Positions 9,701-18,422 of a stretch of 33,813 bases of DNA are shown here, in pieces. Position 1 is the first letter of the stretch; each line of letters starts with the position of its first letter. The stretch comes from an uncultured Christensenellaceae bacterium. Lineage in GTDB: Bacteria > Bacillota > Clostridia > Christensenellales > UBA3700. The stretch lies in the NCBI GenBank assembly GCA_944381345.1, contig CALWKU010000023.1:1-33813 (forward strand), written 5' to 3'. The notes under the pieces were generated by a model. The model saw nothing but the letters and a program-made list of their open reading frames with translations, had not been told where the DNA came from and did no database searches. The translations under genes were made by a program, and so were the position numbers.

Positions 9701-10351
9701 ATGAAAGACAGAGGACTGCTGATCGTCGTCTCGGGGCCGTCCGGGGCGGGCAAGGGCACGGTGATGAGGTATGTTTTCGAGAAGTGTCCCAATATGCGCT
9801 ATTCCGTGTCGGTGACGACGCGCGCTCCGCGCGAGGGCGAGGTTGACGGCAGAGAGTACTTCTTCCGCACGACCGACCAATTTATCGATATGCTGCATCA
9901 CGACGAGTTTCTCGAACATCAGCGCGTCTATGACAACTACTATGGCACGCCGAGGAAGTTTGTCGAAGAACTGCTCGACAAGGGCTTCGACGTGCTTCTC
10001 GAGATAGACGTCAAAGGCGCTTTGGTCGTCAAGAAGAAAATGCCCGAGACGGTCACGGTCTTTCTTTGTCCGCCCGACAAGGCTACGCTCGAGAGCCGTT
10101 TGCGCGGCAGAAGTACCGAGACCGAAGAACAGCTCAAAGTGCGTCTCGACGCAGCGGTCGAGGAGCTGAAAAACGCCGCGGAGTACGACTATGTCGTCGT
10201 CAACAACGACGCTCTCGTCGGCGCCGAAGAGATAGCGTCCGTCATCCGCGCCGAAAAGTGCAGAACGGCGCGCAGAAGAAACAGATCGTTTTTGGAAAAT
10301 TTGATATACGGAGGTAACACTAACCATGATGATCGATCCCCCCATCGATAA
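9701..10351 (+). CDS. gmk: Guanylate kinase
   Basis: Gmk phosphorylates GMP to GDP with ATP and is essential for making GTP and dGTP. The P-loop GPSGAGKGT (12-20), the GMP-binding stretch SVSVTTRAPREGEVDGREYFF, the segment EFLEHQRVYDNYYGTP and the lid region RLRGRSTETEEQLKVRL are all present. The start at 9701 gives MKDRGLLIVVSGPSG, which lines up with B. subtilis Gmk. An in-frame ATG at 9692, overlapping the yicC stop, is an alternative that would add three residues. The product is 216 residues, a little longer than the usual 200-207, because the C-terminal tail runs 26 bases into rpoZ. Confidence 0.95.
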   Translation: MKDRGLLIVVSGPSGAGKGTVMRYVFEKCPNMRYSVSVTTRAPREGEVDGREYFFRTTDQFIDMLHHDEFLEHQRVYDNYYGTPRKFVEELLDKGFDVLLEIDVKGALVVKKKMPETVTVFLCPPDKATLESRLRGRSTETEEQLKVRLDAAVEELKNAAEYDYVVVNNDALVGAEEIASVIRAEKCRTARRRNRSFLENLIYGGNTNHDDRSPHR

Positions 10352-10526
10352 GCTCATCAAGAAGGCGGAGTGCAGGTATGCGCTCGTGTGCGGCATCGCC
10401 AAGAGGGCGCGCCAGCTCGACGCGCAATACCCCGAACTCTATGCCGAGACCGGCATGAAGTCGATCAGCCTTGCGGCGAAAGAAGTGTACGAAGGCAAGG
10501 TCATAATCAAGAGGGACAACCAATAA
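10326..10526 (+). CDS. rpoZ: DNA-directed RNA polymerase omega subunit
   Basis: This 66-residue protein has the omega pattern: MMIDPPIDKLIKK, then CRYALVCGIAKRARQL, then KSISLAAKEVYEGKV. Omega binds the beta-prime subunit and helps core polymerase assembly. GGAGG lies at 10310-10314, 11 bases before the first ATG, a slightly long spacing; the second ATG (10329) would be worse. The start is inside the end of gmk (26-base overlap), and coaBC begins two bases after the stop. The gmk-rpoZ-coaBC order is standard in Bacillota. Confidence 0.94.
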   Translation: MMIDPPIDKLIKKAECRYALVCGIAKRARQLDAQYPELYAETGMKSISLAAKEVYEGKVIIKRDNQ

Positions 10527-10527
10527 T

Positions 10528-11712
10528 ATGCTCGAACGCCGCTGTGTTTTGATCGCCGTGACGGGCGGGATCGCATGCTACAAGGCGTGCGAAGTCGTCT
10601 CCTCGCTGCGCAAGGCGGGGGCGGACGTCCGCGTCGTCATGACACAAAACGCGACAGAGTTCGTCTCGCCGCTGACATTTGAGACGCTGTCCGCCAACCC
10701 CGTTGCGGTCAGTACATTCCGACGCGATACGCTGTGGGAGGTCGAGCATATTTCGCTTGCAAAGCGCGCCGATATCGCCGTCGTCGTGCCCGCGACCGCC
10801 AACGTGATAGACAAGCTGGCTTGCGGCATCGCCGACGATATGCTGACGACGACGCTTTTGGCGACCAAGTCGCCCATACTCGTCTGTCCCGCGATGAACG
10901 TCAATATGTACGAAAATCCCGCCGTGCAGGACAACATCGCGCTGCTCAAAAAACGCGGTTTTTCCTTTGTCGACGCGGACGAGGGATTCCTCGCGTGCGG
11001 AGATACGGGCAAGGGCAGGCTCGCCGCGCCGTCCGCGATCGTGCAGAGAGTGATCGATATGTTGATGCCGCTCAGAGACTTTGCGGGCAAGCGTGTGCTG
11101 ATCACCGCAGGCGCGACGCGCGAGAATATTGACGGCATACGCTTTTTGTCCAACTATTCAAGCGGCAAAATGGGCATGGAACTTGCTAGGGCGGTCAAGG
11201 ACAGAGGCGGCGAGGTCACTCTCGTCGCGGGCTGCGTGACCGTGCCCGTACCCGACGTCGTCGACAAGGTCGTCAACGTCGTATCGACGCGGGAGATGTA
11301 TGACGCGGTGATGCGCGAATACAGCGAGTGCGACGTCGTCATCAAGGCGGCGGCGCCCGCCGATTATCGTCCCGAGCAGCCGCTCGACGACAAGGCGAAG
11401 TCGCCTTCGCTGACCCTCAAACTTGTCAAAAATCCCGACATCGCCGCGGCGGTCGGGCAGGTCAAGGGACAGCGCAAACTGGTCGTCTTTTGCGCCGAAC
11501 GCAGAGAGCTTGCCGCGCGCGCACTCGCAAAATTGAAAGCGAAAAACGCAGACATAGTCGTCGCCAACGACGTCTCTTTGCCTGGCGCAGGATTTGACAA
11601 GGACACCAATATAGCGACGATAATGACTTCGTCGGGCAAGGTGCGCGAGTGTGAATTGATGTCCAAGCGCGAGCTTGCCGACATCATTTTGGACGAGATC
11701 GTCTCGCTATGA
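10528..11712 (+). CDS. coaBC: Bifunctional phosphopantothenoylcysteine decarboxylase / phosphopantothenate-cysteine ligase
   Basis: The enzyme catalyses two successive steps of coenzyme A synthesis: joining cysteine to 4'-phosphopantothenate (CoaB) and decarboxylating the product (CoaC). The N-terminal flavoprotein half shows VTGGIACYKACEV, the catalytic histidine H74 in HISLAKRAD, CPAMNVNMY (120-128) and the active cysteine C157 in FLACGDTGKGRLA. The C-terminal ligase half starts near VLITAGATRENIDGIRFL and contains NYSSGKMG, AAPADYRPE and KLVKNPDI. The 394-residue length is typical. Its stop overlaps the priA start by four bases (ATGA). Confidence 0.96.
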   Translation: MLERRCVLIAVTGGIACYKACEVVSSLRKAGADVRVVMTQNATEFVSPLTFETLSANPVAVSTFRRDTLWEVEHISLAKRADIAVVVPATANVIDKLACGIADDMLTTTLLATKSPILVCPAMNVNMYENPAVQDNIALLKKRGFSFVDADEGFLACGDTGKGRLAAPSAIVQRVIDMLMPLRDFAGKRVLITAGATRENIDGIRFLSNYSSGKMGMELARAVKDRGGEVTLVAGCVTVPVPDVVDKVVNVVSTREMYDAVMREYSECDVVIKAAAPADYRPEQPLDDKAKSPSLTLKLVKNPDIAAAVGQVKGQRKLVVFCAERRELAARALAKLKAKNADIVVANDVSLPGAGFDKDTNIATIMTSSGKVRECELMSKRELADIILDEIVSL

Positions 11713-13904
11713 TAGCGAGGGTCATCGTCGATATCCGCAATTCCGATGTCGACAGAATTTTCGATTACATCGTACCCGAGGGTATGGACGTCGGAGCGGG
11801 CGACCGCGTACTCGTGCCGTTCGGCGCGAGGGATACCGAGGGCTTTTGTATCGCCTTATCGGACGGCAGCGACGTCGACGCGGCGCGGCTAAGACCCGTC
11901 AAGGCGCGTCTTGACGACTTCACTTGCATAAAGCCTCAAATGCTTGCGCTGGCGGAATTCATGCGGCGCAAATTTTATTTGAGATACGTCGACTGTCTCA
12001 GGCTGTTCGTTCCCGCGCAGATGCGAGGAGGCAAGGTCAAAGAGCTGACGCGGCTCTACCTCACGCTTGCCGACGGCGGGGAGGACAGGATCGCGGGCAT
12101 ATCCGCGCGCGCAAAGAGACAGCGCGAACTTGCCGAACGTCTCAAAGGCGGAGGAGAATATCTCAGCGTGATCGCGGGCGAATACGGAGCCGCGACGGTC
12201 AACGCGCTCGTCGGCGCGGGGATAGCGGTCAAGACGGACAAGCCCGTCTACCGCAAGCCGTACGCAGGCATAGGCGACGCGTCGCGCCGCGTCGTTCCGA
12301 CCGACGATCAAAGGCGAGCCGTTGACGCGATCTTCAAGACGGACAAGACGGTCTCGCTGCTGTACGGCGTCACCGGCAGCGGCAAGACCGAAGTGTATAT
12401 GGAGGCGATCGAACGCACGCTCGCCGATGGCAAGACGGCGATTATGCTCGTGCCCGAGATCTCGCTCACTCCGCAGACGCTGCGCAATTTCCGCGCGCGT
12501 TTCGGCGACCGCGTCGCGCTGCTGCACAGCGGGCTGAGCGGAGGCGAGAGATACGACGAGTGGAAACGCCTTTTGACGGGCGAAGCGGACATAGCGATCG
12601 GCGCGCGCAGCGCAGTGTTCGCGCCGCTTTCGAACGTGGGGCTCATCATCCTCGACGAGGAACATGACGGCAGCTATGTCAGCGAGTCCAACCCGCGTTA
12701 TGACACCGCGACCATCGCGGAGTTCCGCGTCGGGCAGGACGGCGGCAAGCTTGTGTTGGGCAGCGCGACCCCGTCGATAGACAGCTTTGAGGCGGCGCAG
12801 GAGGGCAAATATTCTCTCGTCGTGATGGATCGCCGCATAGGCGGCAGGCAGATGCCTCCGATCGAACTTGTCGATATGTCCAAAGAGGTGCTTGCCGGCA
12901 ATGCGGATATCTTCTCGCGCAGACTGCAGGAGGAAATGGGCGCGGCGCTCTCACGAGGGGAACAGGTGATGCTGTTCCTCAACAGGCGCGGACACAGTTC
13001 GTTTGCGATGTGCCGCAACTGCGGCTATGTGCCCAAGTGCGAGAGCTGCGACGTCTCGCTCAGTTACCATTCGGTCGAAAACGCGCTCGTCTGCCACTAT
13101 TGCGGAGCAAAGTACAAGATGATCTCGCGCTGTCCCAAGTGCGGCAGCGACAACATCAAGATGGGCAAGATCGGCACGCAGCGCGTGGTGTCGGAACTGC
13201 AAAAGATCTACCCGGGCGTGAAAATTTTGCGTCTGGACGCGGAGAGTACGACGACCAAGGACGCCTATCTCGACATCCTCGGAGCGTTTAAGGCGCGCGA
13301 GGCGCAGATACTCGTCGGCACGCAGATGATCGCCAAGGGGCACGACTTCTCCGACGTGACGTTGGTCGGGATTCTGGACGCGGATATTGGGCTGTATCAC
13401 AGCGACTTCCGAAGCGCAGAGCGTACATTTCAATTGGTCACGCAGGTCGCCGGCAGGGCGGGCAGAGCGGACAAAAAGGGCAAGGTGCTGCTGCAGACGT
13501 TTTCGCCGTCGCACTATGTCTACCGCTTTGCGGCAAACTATGACTATCCCGGCTTTTTCGCAAAGGAGAACAACACCCGCAAGGTCACCGGCTTTCCGCC
13601 CTATTCCACGATCGTGCGCGTGCTGTTTTCGAGCGAGATCGAGGACAAGGCGATCGCCTGCACCAAGAGCGTGTTTATGGGGCTGCGCGCTTTTGAGGCG
13701 GAACACAGGGACGACTTTTTCGTGTTGAGGGCTATGCGTGCTCCCGTAGCGAGGATAGAGCGGCATTACCGCTATCAAATTGTGATGAGAGTGACAAAGC
13801 GGAGCGAGGACGCCGTGTTCGGACGCATCCACGAACTGCTCGAACAATATAAGACAAGAGGGGTCAATGTCTTTGCGCAACTCGATCCGCAAAGCATGGC
13901 CTGA
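11709..13904 (+). CDS. priA: Primosomal replication restart helicase PriA
   Basis: PriA binds stalled or repaired forks and reloads the replicative helicase. The 731-residue product has the N-terminal DNA-binding domain (IARVIVDIRNSDVDRIFDYIVP), Walker A GVTGSGKT (220-227), the DEEH box in LIILDEEHDGSY, and the helicase signature GSATPS. It also has the eight-cysteine zinc region (CRNCGYVPKCESC to CHYCGAKYKMISRCPKCGS) and motifs V-VI (VGTQMIAKGHDF, QVAGRAGR). Translational coupling to coaBC by ATGA overlap is likely. The priA-def-fmt-rsmB order is the standard Bacillota one. Confidence 0.97.
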   Translation: MIARVIVDIRNSDVDRIFDYIVPEGMDVGAGDRVLVPFGARDTEGFCIALSDGSDVDAARLRPVKARLDDFTCIKPQMLALAEFMRRKFYLRYVDCLRLFVPAQMRGGKVKELTRLYLTLADGGEDRIAGISARAKRQRELAERLKGGGEYLSVIAGEYGAATVNALVGAGIAVKTDKPVYRKPYAGIGDASRRVVPTDDQRRAVDAIFKTDKTVSLLYGVTGSGKTEVYMEAIERTLADGKTAIMLVPEISLTPQTLRNFRARFGDRVALLHSGLSGGERYDEWKRLLTGEADIAIGARSAVFAPLSNVGLIILDEEHDGSYVSESNPRYDTATIAEFRVGQDGGKLVLGSATPSIDSFEAAQEGKYSLVVMDRRIGGRQMPPIELVDMSKEVLAGNADIFSRRLQEEMGAALSRGEQVMLFLNRRGHSSFAMCRNCGYVPKCESCDVSLSYHSVENALVCHYCGAKYKMISRCPKCGSDNIKMGKIGTQRVVSELQKIYPGVKILRLDAESTTTKDAYLDILGAFKAREAQILVGTQMIAKGHDFSDVTLVGILDADIGLYHSDFRSAERTFQLVTQVAGRAGRADKKGKVLLQTFSPSHYVYRFAANYDYPGFFAKENNTRKVTGFPPYSTIVRVLFSSEIEDKAIACTKSVFMGLRAFEAEHRDDFFVLRAMRAPVARIERHYRYQIVMRVTKRSEDAVFGRIHELLEQYKTRGVNVFAQLDPQSMA

Positions 13905-13914
13905 GGAGGATGTT

Positions 13915-14367
13915 ATGGCATTGAGAGACATCGTTAAAGATCCCGATCCGGTGCTGCGCAGACACAGCAGACCGGTCGAAGTTTTCGACGCGAAATTGGG
14001 CAAATTGCTTGACGATATGCGCGAGACTATGCTCGCCGCCGACGGCGTCGGGCTTGCCGCGCCGCAGGTCGGATTGCTGCGCCGCGTCGCGGTCATCGAA
14101 ACAGAGGACGGATACTTTGAGTTTATCAACCCCGCGATCGTCGCTTCGAGCGGTTCGCAGAGGGGCGCGGAAGGGTGTCTCAGCGTACCCGGAAAGAGCG
14201 CGACCGTCGTCCGCCCGATGAAGGTTACGGTCGAATATTTCGATCGTAAGGGTAAAAAGCACAAGGAAGAATTTGAGGGATGGACTGCGCGCGCTTGTTG
14301 TCACGAGTTCGATCATCTCGACGGCGTTTTGTATTACGACAAGGCGGAAAAGGAGGGCAATGCGTGA
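13915..14367 (+). CDS. def: Peptide deformylase
   Basis: This enzyme removes the formyl group from the N-terminal methionine of new proteins. The 150-residue product has all three motifs: GVGLAAPQ (44-51), EGCLSVPG (87-94, metal ligand C88) and CHEFDHLDG (129-137, ligands H130 and H134, catalytic E131). The start at 13915 was chosen because GAGGAGGA lies just before it and MALRDIVKDPDPVLR is the family N-terminus; the open frame extends upstream into priA without support. Its stop overlaps the fmt start, so formylation and deformylation functions are translationally coupled. Confidence 0.96.
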   Translation: MALRDIVKDPDPVLRRHSRPVEVFDAKLGKLLDDMRETMLAADGVGLAAPQVGLLRRVAVIETEDGYFEFINPAIVASSGSQRGAEGCLSVPGKSATVVRPMKVTVEYFDRKGKKHKEEFEGWTARACCHEFDHLDGVLYYDKAEKEGNA

Positions 14368-15302
14368 GAGTTATCTTTCTCGGTACGCCCGACTTTGCCG
14401 TACCGTCGCTCAAGGCGTTGCTCTCGTCGCGGCACGAGGTAGTCGCCGTAGTGACTCAGCCCGACAGACCGCGCGACAGAGGCAAGGTCACCGCGTGCCC
14501 GGTCAAAGCCGAGGCGCAAGCGGCGGGGCTGCCCGTACATCAATTCGAAAAGATACGCGACGGCGGCGCGGACGCGCTGAGAGGATACCGCGCGGACGTA
14601 ATGGTCACCTGCGCCTATGGTCAGATCTTGGACGAGACTCTGCTTGGGCTGACTCCGCACGGCGTCATAAACGTTCATGCGTCGCTGCTGCCCGCATACC
14701 GCGGCTCGTCGCCGATACAGTGGGCGGTGATCAACGGCGAAAAGGTCACCGGCGTGACTACGATGAGGACGTCGCTCGGGCTTGATACGGGCGACACGAT
14801 CATGAGCAAAAGCGTGGAGATCCTGCCCGACGAGACCGCCGGTCAACTGTTTGACAGGCTTGCGCCTCTCGGCGCCGAGCTGATCGTAGAGACGCTCGAC
14901 GCGATCGAGGACGGCAGCGCGACATATACGCCGCAGGACGAATCAAAAGCGAGTTATTACCCCATGTTCCGCAAGTCGTACGGGCGCATAGATCCAAAGA
15001 CGACGGTCGAAAAGTTTGTGGATTTCGTAAGAGGCACGTCGCCGTGGCCCGGGGCGTTTTGCCGTGTAGGCGGAAAGCTGCTCAAAGTGCATAAAGCGCG
15101 CGCTCTCCGCGACGACGAGCCGTGTACGAGACGGCGCTATTTTCCCGGCGAATTCGCGGTGTTTTTCGGCAGACTCCACCTTGCTTTTTCGGATGGGCTT
15201 GCGGTACTCGAAGAAGTGCAGCCCGAGGGAGGAAAGAGGATGAGCGGCGCGGCGTTTGCGCTCGGACACGCCGACATCGGCGGTATGGCGGTGGACGAAT
15301 GA
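14364..15302 (+). CDS. fmt: Methionyl-tRNA formyltransferase
   Basis: Fmt transfers a formyl group from 10-formyltetrahydrofolate to initiator Met-tRNA. The 312-residue product begins VRVIFLGTPDFAVPSLKAL and carries the catalytic triad N103, H105 and D141 in INVHASLLPAYRGSSPIQW and LGLDTGDT, plus QPDRPRDRGK, the tRNA-contacting loop. The C-terminal domain (from about GAFCRVGGKLLKVHKA) is complete. The start is a GTG at 14364, preceded by AAGGAGGG with six-base spacing, and it overlaps the def stop by four bases (GTGA). A longer upstream frame is unsupported. Confidence 0.96.
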   Translation: MRVIFLGTPDFAVPSLKALLSSRHEVVAVVTQPDRPRDRGKVTACPVKAEAQAAGLPVHQFEKIRDGGADALRGYRADVMVTCAYGQILDETLLGLTPHGVINVHASLLPAYRGSSPIQWAVINGEKVTGVTTMRTSLGLDTGDTIMSKSVEILPDETAGQLFDRLAPLGAELIVETLDAIEDGSATYTPQDESKASYYPMFRKSYGRIDPKTTVEKFVDFVRGTSPWPGAFCRVGGKLLKVHKARALRDDEPCTRRRYFPGEFAVFFGRLHLAFSDGLAVLEEVQPEGGKRMSGAAFALGHADIGGMAVDE

Positions 15303-16543
15303 ACGATCTGAGGGCGGTGTACGAGATATTGTCGGACGTGTACAGACAGGGCGCGTACGCGTCCCTTGCGCTGTCGCGCCGCATCGACTCCGTCCGCAAC
15401 AGGGACTTTGTCACGCGCTTTGTCTACGGCGTACTGGGAAGGGATACCGAACTCAACTATTATATCGGAGCGATGGCGTCGCGCAAGCCCAGGGGCGGCG
15501 CGGCGGTGTTGCTCAAAATGGGGATGTATTGCGTTCTCTACATGGATTCCGTACCCGATTATGCGGCGGTCAACAACACGGTCGAACTTGCAAAAGAGGT
15601 GGGCAAAAGCTCGTCGTGCAGCTTTATTAACGGCGTACTTAAAGCGTTTTGCAAAAGGCGTCCGCCGCTGCCCAAGGACGCGTCGGCGCGTCTTTCGGTC
15701 ACCGCTTCTACGCCGCTTTGGATAGTCAGAGAATATGTCAAGCAGTACGGCTTTGACAAGGCGTCGGAGTTTTTGAGCGTCGTGCCCGAACAGCGCGAGC
15801 ATATGCGCGTCGACACCTCGCGCATTTCCGTGGCGAAGATGTGTGAAAAGCTGGACGAGCTTGGCGTTGAGTATACGCTCGATCCCGACCTCGGCGACGC
15901 GCTCTTCGTCCGCAATTCCACAAAGCTCAAAGCGCTTTTCGACGGCGGATATTTCACCTATCAATCGCGCTGTTCTATGATGTGCTGCCGCGCGGCGCAG
16001 ATCTCGGACGGCGACAGGGTGTTGGATATGTGTGCCGCGCCGGGCGGCAAGGCGGTCTATATGTCGTCGCTTGCCGACGGAGTTTCGGTCACCGCTTGCG
16101 ACGTCTACCATCATCGTCTGCAATTGATCGAAAGCTACGCTCGGCGTATGCGCAGATCGGTCGACGTCAGACTGATGGACGCTACCGTCGCAAATAAGGA
16201 ATTTGTCGGCGCGTTCGACGTCGTTATGTGCGACGTGCCGTGTTCAAATCTCGGCGTCGCCGCCAAAAAACCGGACGTATATCTGTTCAAGGACGCGGCG
16301 GCGGTCGCGTCGCTCGCCGAGGTACAATACAAGATATTGTCCAACGGCGCGCGCTACGTCAAAGAGGGAGGGAAGGTGGTCTATTCTACCTGCACTCTGC
16401 TCAAAGAGGAGAACGGCGATATAATCAAACATTTTCTCAAAGAACACCGCGACTTTGTCTGCGAGAGCGAAACGCAATATCTGCCCGACGCGGTCGGGAC
16501 AGACGGATTTTTCGTGTCCGTGTTGAAGAGGGGCGGTCTATGA
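15299..16543 (+). CDS. rsmB: 16S rRNA (cytosine 967-C5)-methyltransferase RsmB
   Basis: RsmB methylates C967 of 16S rRNA. The 414-residue product has a NusB-like N-terminal RNA-binding domain (AVYEILSDVYRQGAYASLAL, VNNTVELAKEV, FINGVLKAF) and a SAM-dependent methyltransferase domain. The latter shows VLDMCAAPGGKAVYMS (motif I, 241-256), DVPCSNLG (312-319, C315) and YSTCT (362-366, catalytic C365). Two places are unusual: the proline-cysteine motif is DVPCS rather than DAPCS or DPPCS, and the normally acidic QDE stretch before motif I reads YQSRCSMMCCRAAQ. The ATG overlaps the fmt stop. It could in principle be another RsmB/NOL1 homologue, but synteny supports RsmB. Confidence 0.93.
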   Translation: MNDLRAVYEILSDVYRQGAYASLALSRRIDSVRNRDFVTRFVYGVLGRDTELNYYIGAMASRKPRGGAAVLLKMGMYCVLYMDSVPDYAAVNNTVELAKEVGKSSSCSFINGVLKAFCKRRPPLPKDASARLSVTASTPLWIVREYVKQYGFDKASEFLSVVPEQREHMRVDTSRISVAKMCEKLDELGVEYTLDPDLGDALFVRNSTKLKALFDGGYFTYQSRCSMMCCRAAQISDGDRVLDMCAAPGGKAVYMSSLADGVSVTACDVYHHRLQLIESYARRMRRSVDVRLMDATVANKEFVGAFDVVMCDVPCSNLGVAAKKPDVYLFKDAAAVASLAEVQYKILSNGARYVKEGGKVVYSTCTLLKEENGDIIKHFLKEHRDFVCESETQYLPDAVGTDGFFVSVLKRGGL

Positions 16544-17559
16544 GCGCGCTGATAGCATTAGACGACGCCGCGCTCGCCGCTCTCGTGAAGGAATGCGGGC
16601 AGCCCGCGTTTCGCGCAAAGCAGCTGCGAGAATACGCGCTCAAAGGCGTGCCGGTCGAAAAGATGTCCTCGCTGCCAAAACCCATGCGCGAAAAGCTGGT
16701 CGCGGACGGAGTGGCTTCGCTCGCGGTCTCGGTCGTTCAGAAGAGGACTTCGGCGGTCGACGGTACGACCAAGTTTTTGTTCGCGCTCGAGGACGGCAAC
16801 GTCGTCGAGGGCGTGCTGATGAGATATGAGTACGGCAGCTCCGTATGCGTGTCCACTCAGGTCGGCTGCGCGATGGGCTGCAAGTTCTGCGCGTCCACGC
16901 TTGACGGCAAGATCCGTGACCTGACGGCTGCGGAGATGCTGTCCGAGGTCATCGCCGCGGCGGCGGAAGGCGCTGTCAATCACGTCGTGCTGATGGGCAG
17001 CGGCGAGCCGCTAGACAACTACGATCAGACTGTCGAGTTCATTAGGCGGCTCTGCGTCGATCTCGGACTGTCGCGCAGGCATATCGCGCTGTCGACGTGC
17101 GGGCTGTGCGAGGCGATGGACAGACTGTCGCGCGAGCAATATGCGCCCGTACTGACCGTGTCGCTGCACGCGCCCGACGACGAGCTGAGAAAACGCATCA
17201 TGCCTATTGCGCTGCGATATTCGGTCAAACAGGTCGTTGCGGCGGCAAAGAGATATTTCGAGGCGACGTCGCGCCGCGTGATCTTTGAATATTCGCTTAT
17301 CGACGGCTTCAACGATACGATCGAGTGCGCCAAAAAGCTCGCCGCGCAGCTCAAAGGCTTTCCGTGCCACGTCAACCTCATTCGGCTCAACCCCGTCAAA
17401 GAACGCGGTCTTGCCGGTTCGGACAAGACGGCTGTCAAGACGTTTTCGGATGCGCTGACCGCGATGGGAGTGAGCAACACCGTGCGCCGCACGCTGGGCG
17501 CGGACATAGACGGCGCATGCGGACAGCTTCGCCGCAAATATCTGGGAGGCGAGCCGTGA
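16540..17559 (+). CDS. rlmN: Dual-specificity 23S rRNA A2503 / tRNA A37 C2-methyltransferase RlmN
   Basis: RlmN is a radical SAM enzyme that methylates carbon 2 of adenosine. The 339-residue product shows the iron-sulfur cluster motif CAMGCKFC (C110, C114, C117). It also has the two extra conserved cysteines needed for the methyl transfer: C103 in VCVSTQVGC, and C327 in IDGACGQL. Supporting motifs are GSGEPLDNYD, TVSLHAPDDELR and NLIRLNP. The start at 16540 overlaps the rsmB stop by four bases; the longer open frame lies antiparallel to family expectations. In B. subtilis the next genes are prpC and prkC, but here rsgA follows directly. Confidence 0.96.
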   Translation: MSALIALDDAALAALVKECGQPAFRAKQLREYALKGVPVEKMSSLPKPMREKLVADGVASLAVSVVQKRTSAVDGTTKFLFALEDGNVVEGVLMRYEYGSSVCVSTQVGCAMGCKFCASTLDGKIRDLTAAEMLSEVIAAAAEGAVNHVVLMGSGEPLDNYDQTVEFIRRLCVDLGLSRRHIALSTCGLCEAMDRLSREQYAPVLTVSLHAPDDELRKRIMPIALRYSVKQVVAAAKRYFEATSRRVIFEYSLIDGFNDTIECAKKLAAQLKGFPCHVNLIRLNPVKERGLAGSDKTAVKTFSDALTAMGVSNTVRRTLGADIDGACGQLRRKYLGGEP

Positions 17560-18422
17560 TCGAAGGACGCGTGGTCAAAGAGGTCGGAGGCAGATTTTTC
17601 GTCAAGACGGACGACGGGGTCATGGTCTGCTCGGCGCGCGGCAAGCTCAAAGAAATAGGCGAGCTTTATGTCGGCGACGTCGTGTTCGTAGACGATAGCG
17701 ACAGTCCGGTCATCGAAAAACTCGCTCCGCGCGAGAGTATGCTCGTACGACCGTATGTAAGCAACATTGACGGCATAGTCATCGTGCTCGCGGTGACGCC
17801 TCAACCGGACTTTTTGTTGGCGGATAAGATGATCGTCGGCTGTGTGGAACAGCAGTTGGACGCGATCGTATGCGTCAATAAGTGCGATCTGGACGGCAGC
17901 GGCGACCTGGTCGCCAAGGTCAAGACGGAGTATGGCGGCGTAGCCGACGTCATCGCGGTCAGCGCGACCGAAGGCAGAGGCGTCGACGCGCTCAAAGGGA
18001 TGATACGAGGCAGATTTTTCTGTCTTGCAGGTCAATCCGCGGTCGGCAAATCGTCGCTGATCAACGCGCTTTGCGGCGGCGAGAGGATGGCGGTCGGCGC
18101 GCTCGGCAGAAACGCGCGAGGCAGACATACGACCCGCCATGTGGAGATCATCGAACTTGGCGACGGCACGTCGATCGCCGATACCTGCGGATTCTCGCGC
18201 TACGAGATCCCGCTGGTCGATCCCGCGACGCTTGCCGGGTGCTATGTCGACTTCGACGAATATCGCAACGTCTGCCGCTTTCGGGGTTGTACGCACACCG
18301 TCGAGGAGTGCTGCGGCGTCAAGGAAGCGGTTGCCGAGGGCAAACTGCCCAAGGAGAGATACGACAGATATCTTCAATTATACGAGGAGATGTCAAAAAG
18401 ATGGGAGAAACGCTATGGCTGA
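17556..18422 (+). CDS. rsgA: Ribosome small-subunit biogenesis GTPase RsgA
   Basis: RsgA checks late maturation of the 30S subunit and is a circularly permuted GTPase. The permuted order is visible: NKCD (108-111, G4), then GQSAVGKSS (159-167, G1), then DTCGF (209-213, G3). It is preceded by an OB-fold and followed by a zinc site (C240, C245, H247, C253). The 288-residue length is normal. The start is a GTG at 17556 with GGGAGG six bases before it, overlapping the rlmN stop as GTGA. The frame upstream of 17556 has no support. The rsgA-rpe order is conserved in Bacillota. Confidence 0.96.
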   Translation: MIEGRVVKEVGGRFFVKTDDGVMVCSARGKLKEIGELYVGDVVFVDDSDSPVIEKLAPRESMLVRPYVSNIDGIVIVLAVTPQPDFLLADKMIVGCVEQQLDAIVCVNKCDLDGSGDLVAKVKTEYGGVADVIAVSATEGRGVDALKGMIRGRFFCLAGQSAVGKSSLINALCGGERMAVGALGRNARGRHTTRHVEIIELGDGTSIADTCGFSRYEIPLVDPATLAGCYVDFDEYRNVCRFRGCTHTVEECCGVKEAVAEGKLPKERYDRYLQLYEEMSKRWEKRYG

